DNA from: Enterococcus diestrammenae
GTDB taxonomy: Bacteria; Bacillota; Bacilli; Lactobacillales; Enterococcaceae
Direction of reading: 5' to 3'
Assembly: GCF_009933255.1 (NCBI RefSeq)
Contig: NZ_MAEI01000014.1
Location: 12,217-76,216 of the forward strand
DNA length: 64,000 nt
The stretch's first letter is position 1; the number at the start of each line of letters is the position of its first letter. Made by a program: the position numbers and the translations under genes. A model generated the notes under the pieces. It was given only the letters and a program-made list of their open reading frames with translations, was not told the origin of the DNA and did not search any database. Positions 57,788 to 64,000 of the stretch are shown here, piece after piece.

Positions 57788-57833
57788 AAAAAAGATTGAG
57801 CTCTGTCAACAGCTGACGAAGCTCAATCTTTTT
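57788..57833. terminator. Terminator after the deacetylase gene
   Basis: AAAAAGATTGAGCT with AGCTCAATCTTTTT, loop 17 nt. U-runs on both strands. It touches the deacetylase stop on the minus strand. Confidence 0.85.
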
Positions 57834-57834
57834 A

Positions 57835-59685
57835 TTATTCAATAATTCGGAAATCATTTTCCCCAAAGTAAGTGTACAGCGGTTTTTGGGTTTGTTGTAG
57901 CAAAGTATCTACTGAAACAAATTCGTAACCTTCTTGGCGCATGTTATCGATGATTTGTGGCAAGGCCTCCACGGTGGTTTGGTGGATATCGTGCATCAAG
58001 ACGATAGAGCCTTCATACAGCGTATCTTTTACTCGTGTTACAGTGGCGGCGACGTTTTTCAATTCCCAGTCTTGTGAATCGACGCTCCAGTGAATCAGCG
58101 GTTTGCCAATGACTCTCGCGGCTTGCTGACCAGCAGCTCCATAGGGTGCTCGGAAGTTGGTGGCAAGTTTTCCGCAGGCTTCAAAGATGGCTTTATCGGT
58201 TTTGCGGACTTGTTCTTGGATTTGTTCGTCTGACAGATTTGGCAAGTAAGGGTGGTCATAGGAGTGAGAGCCTACGTCCATGCCTTCGTCTACCATGCGT
58301 TTGACCAAGGCTTCGTTGCCGGCAATATTTTGTCCTAATAAGAAGAAGGTAGCTGTGGCTTTTTTCTCCTTCAAAATATCCAATACTTTCCCAGTGGTAG
58401 CGTAGTTGGGACCATCATCAAAAGTTAAAGCCACGTATTTCTTATTTGGATCTAAAGTCACTTTATCCGGATCTTGCAAGGCCTCGGCGTCTACCAGAGA
58501 AGTATTGATAAAGGCTGCGATATCTTTGTAAGCTAAAGTAATTTTCTTAGTACCAGTATCATTTTTAGGTAAGGTAATGGTCAGTTTTTCTGGCGAATAC
58601 TCGATCTTATTTTCCATACTGATGCGAGGCATATCCAAGACTTTATCAAAAATCGCAGCTGGATCTTTCGCGTCATCCAAAATCTTTTGTTGGATGACTT
58701 GTTGGATGCCTAGAAGATCGGCTTCTTCAGGAATCAATTCTTTAATACTTACCGGTTTCCCTGTCTTATGGTAAATATAGGAAGCTTCCCCCGTAATGGC
58801 TTTTTCAGTGATGAAACTTTCCTTTTTCCCATCCCAACGATAGCGCTGAGCTACCAGCTGGTAAATGTCCAACTGATCAGAGACGGTATCCACATCCAAT
58901 TTCCCGACAATCACCGCTTTTTCGTCATCTTTGACGGTTTTCTTTGCCTTTTCAACTAAGGCATTGAGACTGGCTTCGGGATCTTTCATAGGCAGGTGAC
59001 CGTCTGTATTTTTAGGAGTGTAAACCACCGTTTTTAAGTTGGTACCATCCTTTTTCGTCAAGGTATCCACCACACCGCTTTGGTTGCGTTCTTCTTGAAT
59101 TTCCGCCAACAAATTGGTAGCACCGTTTTCGTATTGTTCCTGACGAACTGCGGCTTGATGTTCTTGATCAAAGAAGTAATAGGCACCACCGGCAACAGCA
59201 GCCACCACTAAAATGCTAATTAGGGTAAAGATATTCTTACCCCAACTACGTTTCTTCTTAGGTGTTTGTTGGTGTTGACGACTTTGGCGAGTCTCGTGAA
59301 TTTCTTCAAAGTCCTCAGGTTGAGAAGCGGCTGGGGCAAGCTCCGGAGTCTCTTCTTCAACGGCTGTAACTTCTGGAGCTGTCTTCTGATCTTCATCAGA
59401 TTGGGTGGTTTCTGAGCTATCTTCAGGGAGGGCTTCATCATCAGCTGTTTCTGCTACCGTTACCCCATCTTCGGCAGGCTCTTCCACAAGCTCCTGAGTG
59501 GTTTTTTCCATCTCAGTCGTGGCTGCTTCTTCTATTGTAGTCTCAGTTTCCGGAATTTCCGGTACTGTTTGGTCCACCGTTGCGGTTAGTTCCTCGTCAG
59601 TGGCTTGATTTATTTGTTTGTCTGACTGCGAATCCCGACCTTTTTGATGACGGCTGGATCGAGTCAATTCTTGATTGTCATCCAT
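57835..59685 (-). CDS. Membrane-anchored polysaccharide deacetylase (PgdA-like)
   Basis: A 616-residue protein. A long acidic Glu/Thr-rich cytosolic N-terminus (about 1-145) leads to a single membrane helix (about 152-172), an extracytoplasmic DUF3298-like region (about 190-400) and a C-terminal NodB domain (about 415-600). The NodB motifs are T-F-D-D-G-P (metal Asp), H-S-Y-D-H-P (metal His pair), R-A-P-Y-G, and L-M-H-D-I-H. It probably removes acetyl groups from N-acetylglucosamine of peptidoglycan, as lysozyme-resistance PgdA does. The ribosome binding site (GGATAGGTG) is weak. The acidic N-terminal length is unusual. Confidence 0.88.
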   Translation of the reverse strand: MDDNQELTRSSRHQKGRDSQSDKQINQATDEELTATVDQTVPEIPETETTIEEAATTEMEKTTQELVEEPAEDGVTVAETADDEALPEDSSETTQSDEDQKTAPEVTAVEEETPELAPAASQPEDFEEIHETRQSRQHQQTPKKKRSWGKNIFTLISILVVAAVAGGAYYFFDQEHQAAVRQEQYENGATNLLAEIQEERNQSGVVDTLTKKDGTNLKTVVYTPKNTDGHLPMKDPEASLNALVEKAKKTVKDDEKAVIVGKLDVDTVSDQLDIYQLVAQRYRWDGKKESFITEKAITGEASYIYHKTGKPVSIKELIPEEADLLGIQQVIQQKILDDAKDPAAIFDKVLDMPRISMENKIEYSPEKLTITLPKNDTGTKKITLAYKDIAAFINTSLVDAEALQDPDKVTLDPNKKYVALTFDDGPNYATTGKVLDILKEKKATATFFLLGQNIAGNEALVKRMVDEGMDVGSHSYDHPYLPNLSDEQIQEQVRKTDKAIFEACGKLATNFRAPYGAAGQQAARVIGKPLIHWSVDSQDWELKNVAATVTRVKDTLYEGSIVLMHDIHQTTVEALPQIIDNMRQEGYEFVSVDTLLQQTQKPLYTYFGENDFRIIE

Positions 59686-59802
59686 GTGAACACCTATCCC
59701 CCGTAGTGAGTCATTTTTTCAGATAATGCAAGTTCAATGTACCATCATTGGTAGTTGCTTTCAAGACAAAGCGACCGCATGCCGACTATCATTTTTGTCA
59801 GG

Positions 59803-61137
<1,335 letters not shown>

Positions 61138-61154
61138 TCAGTGAAGCAGGCAAA

Positions 61155-61395
61155 ATAAAAAAACTGTCTCCTCCTAAGCAGATGCTTGGGACGAAACAGT
61201 TTGATTCGCGGTACCACCCAAGTTCGACGCAAGCGCCGCCCTTGTCGATCCTTATCGCAGATCAAGCGACCTTCCATTACGAAGGTGACGAGTTTAAGAC
61301 TGGATTTCCAAATAGTTCCTGCTGATTCTCACCGGCCATCAGCTCTCTGAAAGGGTACTGGTTTGTACTTGGGTCTTGCGTCTTTGTTATTAAGT
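61155..61395 (-). promoter_or_regulatory. T-box riboswitch of serS
   Basis: On the minus strand the conserved T-box GGTGGTACCGCG (61218-61207) is followed by the terminator stem AAACTGTTTCGTCCCAAGCA / complementary arm and TTTTTTT (61202-61155). Stem I and its internal loops occupy about 61395-61260. A UCC triplet at 61304-61302 is a candidate serine specifier. Uncharged tRNA-Ser would stabilise the antiterminator and switch serS on. Confidence 0.92.
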
Positions 61396-61408
61396 TAGGG
61401 TAAGCATA

Positions 61409-62629
61409 CTAAATTTTGCCATTTTCGTCAACTTTTGCCAGTTCGGCAGGCTTTGGATTGCGAGTCAAAGGCAAGTGGATGATAAATGAAGTCCACTTTG
61501 GATTTGATTTGGCATAAATGTAGCCCCCGTGAAGGGCCACGATACTTTGGGTAATGGCTAACCCCAGTCCAGTACCGCCAGTTGTTTGGTTACGGGATTC
61601 TTCAACGCGATAAAAACGATCGAACAAGGAATCTAAGGCATGTTTAGGAATCTCAGCGCCGTTGTTTTTGACGACAATCACGGCTTCTGTCCCGACTTTT
61701 TTTAGTTCGATAACTAGTTGAGTGGCGCCTTTTCCGTATTTGAAGGCGTTGGTGAAGAGATTATTGAAGACCCGGACGATTTTTTCTGTATCACCGTCCA
61801 TAAGTAGTTGTTTTTCCTCGGTGACCACTTGAATCTCCAATCCTTTTCTAGAAGCTTCTAGTTCAAAATCCGCCGCCAGTTGTTCCACTAGTTGTACCAT
61901 GTCGAAAGAAACCATATTGACTGGGACTGTAGGCTGTCGCACTTTAGTATATTCGAAGAGATCTTCTACCAGCGACTTCATTTGCTTGGCTTTGACATAG
62001 GCAGTGTGAGTGTATTTCAGTAAATCCTCTTGACTGTGATACTGACCATCTTCAATCAAGCCGAGATAGCCGATGATGGAGGTCAGAGGGGTGCGGATAT
62101 CATGACTGACATTGGTAATCAGTTCATCTTTGGACTGTTCAATCTTGCGCTCATCCTCAATCGCCGCCACCGTGCTGTCCACGAGTCCGTTGATGCTGGT
62201 GACTACGCGGCTGAGATCTCCTCGTAGTTCAAAGGGAATGCGATGGTCATAGTTTCCATTAGCGATATAATGCAATTCGCTGATGATGTGGCGCAACTGC
62301 ATTTGGCGATAGCGTCGGATGAGTCGCCAGTATAAAACGGCAATATCCAGAATCAAGAACAAAGGGATGATTAAGTTGCGCCCACTGCGGAAGAAATTCG
62401 TCCCTAGATTTAAGCGCAAGGTCTCCTTGGTATCCCAGATGGCATTATTCAAAGAAGTGGAGTTTTCAATCACTGCTGATAAGACGACCACGATTGCGAC
62501 ATTTAATAGTAGTAATAAGATCACCGTCACGATGCCTTCCGCCAAAAGCTCACTGATTTCTTTGGAGGTGAGGGTGATACGTTTGCGCTTTTCTTGGGCG
62601 TGTTGCGGGGGGACGGAGTTATTTGGCAT
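61409..62629 (-). CDS. Sensor histidine kinase (OmpR-class partner)
   Basis: About 406 residues. TM1 at about 33-55 and TM2 at about 88-108 flank an extracellular loop of about 32 residues. A HAMP-like segment follows (about 110-160), then the phospho-acceptor H-box V-S-H-D-I-R-T-P-L near 174-182 and the ATP domain with N-L-F-T-N-A-F-K-Y-G near 290, D-R-F-Y-R-V-E near 340 and G-G-T-G-L-G-L-A near 352. The short sensor loop is like intramembrane or VanS/SaeS-type kinases. It overlaps the regulator gene by about 11 nt. The signal is unknown. Confidence 0.9.
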   Translation of the reverse strand: MPNNSVPPQHAQEKRKRITLTSKEISELLAEGIVTVILLLLLNVAIVVVLSAVIENSTSLNNAIWDTKETLRLNLGTNFFRSGRNLIIPLFLILDIAVLYWRLIRRYRQMQLRHIISELHYIANGNYDHRIPFELRGDLSRVVTSINGLVDSTVAAIEDERKIEQSKDELITNVSHDIRTPLTSIIGYLGLIEDGQYHSQEDLLKYTHTAYVKAKQMKSLVEDLFEYTKVRQPTVPVNMVSFDMVQLVEQLAADFELEASRKGLEIQVVTEEKQLLMDGDTEKIVRVFNNLFTNAFKYGKGATQLVIELKKVGTEAVIVVKNNGAEIPKHALDSLFDRFYRVEESRNQTTGGTGLGLAITQSIVALHGGYIYAKSNPKWTSFIIHLPLTRNPKPAELAKVDENGKI

Positions 62630-63308
62630 CAATCTTGTAACCTACACCCCAAACGGTTTGAATAATCTTTTCACCGCCAGTGGCTTCCTCGATTTTATCC
62701 CGCAGATGGCTGACGTGCACCATTACGGTCTTGGCGGAGACCACACTTTCTTGTTTCCATACCCGTTCGAAGATCTCGTCTGCCGAGAAAACCCGGTTCG
62801 GGTGAGAGGCAAGTAGGTATAAAATGCCAAATTCCAAAGCAGTTAGTTGGATTTCCTTGCCTTCAACGGTTTTAACTTCGTGGGAGTCTTTATTAATGAT
62901 CAAAGAGCTGACTTCGAGGACATCCGGTTGATCTGGTTGGACTGCCATTTTGACCCGCCGCAGTAAAGACTTCACACGAGCCATAACTTCTAGTGGATTG
63001 AAGGGTTTTGTGACATAGTCATCTGCGCCAGCCACCAAACCACGAATTTTATCCATATCGGTAGTTTTTGCTGTCAATAGAATGATAGGAATTTGTGATT
63101 CTTTGCGAAGTTCCTTCACTACCTGCATCCCATCTTTTTCTGGCATCATAATATCCAGAATCATCAATTCGATATCAGGATTGGTACGAACTTTAGAGAG
63201 GGCTTCTTTCCCATCGTAGGCTTTGACCGGTTCATAGCCTTCATTGTGGAGATAGATACTTAGCAATTCGACGATTTCTTTGTCATCATCGGCAACTAAA
63301 ATTTTCAT
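62619..63308 (-). CDS. OmpR/PhoB-family response regulator
   Basis: A 229-residue regulator. The receiver domain has acidic D-D-D near 7-9, the phospho-acceptor Asp in M-I-L-D-I-M-M-P near 53, T at L-L-T-A-K near 82-86 and K in Y-V-T-K-P-F near 104-109. The C-terminal winged helix (about 135-227) ends with V-W-G-V-G-Y-K-I. AGGAGGATATTAACT precedes the ATG at 63308; the longer frame to 63497 is not supported. It sits first in an operon with the kinase. Similar to VanR-type regulators, but no van genes are present. Confidence 0.93.
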   Translation of the reverse strand: MKILVADDDKEIVELLSIYLHNEGYEPVKAYDGKEALSKVRTNPDIELMILDIMMPEKDGMQVVKELRKESQIPIILLTAKTTDMDKIRGLVAGADDYVTKPFNPLEVMARVKSLLRRVKMAVQPDQPDVLEVSSLIINKDSHEVKTVEGKEIQLTALEFGILYLLASHPNRVFSADEIFERVWKQESVVSAKTVMVHVSHLRDKIEEATGGEKIIQTVWGVGYKIDAK

Positions 63309-63689
63309 AGTTAATATCCTCCTATAACAATAATAGTAAAGCGAGTAGATCAAGATCAGGTTTTGCTGTAGCCTATTTTTGCCACAGAAACTGTTTTCTA
63401 CTATATAATACACGATTTTACAAACAGACTGTATTATTTCGCTGTATTTGCTTAGTAGTGTACCAAAAATAGGGTTTATTTTAGTTAATAGTATCAAAAT
63501 TTAGGAATTTCTACTATTTTTTAAGTTGAGAGATGAGTTTAGTACAGGCTCGGATTGGAAAATGAAGGATGAAAACCGGTTGAAAGCACTTTGATTTCGT
63601 AGGCTAAGAAGTAAAACACGAACGTTTGTAGATGTGTAATATTATAACGTTAAGAAACAGAGAAAACCTTGATAAATCAGGGTTTATCG
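63309..63689. other. Region between the two-component genes and the rRNA promoters
   Basis: About 380 nt of AT-rich DNA without a supported gene. The promoter of the regulator gene should be within the first 100 nt (minus strand). No definite -35/-10 pair was selected. Confidence 0.35.
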
Positions 63690-63718
63690 TTGACTTTTTG
63701 CTGAGATGTTGATATATT
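63690..63718 (+). promoter_or_regulatory. rRNA operon promoter P1 (candidate)
   Basis: TTGACT (63690-63695), 17 nt, TATATT (63713-63718). It is the most upstream of three evenly built promoters reading toward the end of the window. Confidence 0.6.
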
Positions 63719-63782
63719 ATATCTTGTCCTTGAGGGGACGAACCACTGAGATGAGGCTTGAAAATAAACTTTAAAAAAGTTG

Positions 63783-63811
63783 TTGACAACAAGTTCGATT
63801 CTTGGTAAACT
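63783..63811 (+). promoter_or_regulatory. rRNA operon promoter P2
   Basis: TTGACA (63783-63788), 17 nt, TAAACT (63806-63811), with an A-rich tract just upstream. Confidence 0.75.
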
Positions 63812-63887
63812 GTTAAAGTCGCCGTTGGGTGATTCTGGTTTTGTCAAGTAGCTATTGAAAAAGTTGATAAAAAATTAAAAGTTTTTG

Positions 63888-63916
63888 TTGACAAACAGTT
63901 GAGCTTCTGATAAGAT
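63888..63916 (+). promoter_or_regulatory. rRNA operon promoter P3
   Basis: TTGACA (63888-63893), 17 nt, TAAGAT (63911-63916), preceded by an AT-rich UP-like stretch (63867-63886). Confidence 0.8.
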
Positions 63917-63922
63917 ATAAGA

Positions 63923-64000
63923 GTTGCTGAAGCAGTTAGCGACAACGACATTTAGACCTTTGAAAACTGAACAAAAAGCAAAACGAACCAATGTGTAGGG
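63923..64000 (+). promoter_or_regulatory. rRNA leader with boxB/boxA antitermination signals
   Basis: A boxB-like hairpin GTTGCT/AGCGAC (63923-63943) is followed by a boxA-like CCTTTGAAAACTGAAC (63957-63972), the standard Firmicute rRNA leader. The 16S rRNA gene is expected shortly after the window edge. Confidence 0.85.

Noticed and set aside
61409..63308. VanS/VanR vancomycin-resistance regulators
   Set aside because: The kinase-regulator pair has general similarity only. No vanH, vanA/B/C ligase or vanX genes are present, and the pair sits beside serS and an rRNA operon.

Overview
The window is a chromosomal replication-origin region of a low-GC Gram-positive coccus, most likely an Enterococcus or close relative. 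The evidence is the gene order rplI-gdpP / rpsR-ssb-rpsF / gyrA-gyrB-recF-yaaA-dnaN-dnaA on the minus strand, then rpmH-rnpA-yidC-jag-mnmE-mnmG and rsmG-parA-parB-DUF951-ychF on the plus strand, together with the protein sequences. This judgement rests on family knowledge; no database search was run. Core genes are transcribed away from an origin at about 31-33.4 kb.

Left arm (1-31 kb): a partial YczE-like membrane gene and MarR regulator; proBA; signal peptidase I; a HerA/DUF853 ATPase; a ZIP metal transporter with a possible metal-regulator operator; a RibD-like reductase; an ABC-F ATPase behind a 5' attenuator; a DUF2264 gene broken by an exact 8-bp tandem duplication; a DegV/FakB protein; queG; purA; a DUF3810 membrane metalloprotease-like protein; dnaB; rplI-gdpP; the S6/SSB/S18 operon; and gyrase with the recF-dnaN-dnaA block. 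Origin: DnaA boxes lie both between dnaA and rpmH and between dnaN and dnaA. The second set sits beside an AT-rich stretch with a DnaA-trio-like series. A third, small DnaA-box cluster lies between gyrA and rpsF.

Right arm (33.7-64 kb): the rpmH-rnpA-yidC-jag block; a structured intergenic region with a strong candidate small RNA; mnmE and mnmG; then about 9.6 kb of accessory genes separating mnmG from rsmG (a 52-residue Cys-rich peptide gene with a terminator in front of an MFS transporter, a PcsB/SagA-type coiled-coil plus CHAP secreted protein, a DUF4003/GyrI-like/HEAT-like three-gene unit, and GH43 plus GH1 glycosidases). The core resumes with rsmG-parA-parB-DUF951-ychF, a DUF1129 protein, guaB, a peptidoglycan deacetylase, serS behind a T-box, a two-component system, and the promoters and leader of an rRNA operon whose 16S gene lies beyond the end.

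Chromosome segregation and replication control dominate the region. ParA and ParB are encoded here, and five parS-like sites (one perfect) flank oriC from 0.9 to 57.7 kb. Most convergent or operon-ending genes have clear intrinsic terminators, several of them bidirectional. No CRISPR array, transposase, integrase, tRNA or complete rRNA gene was seen.
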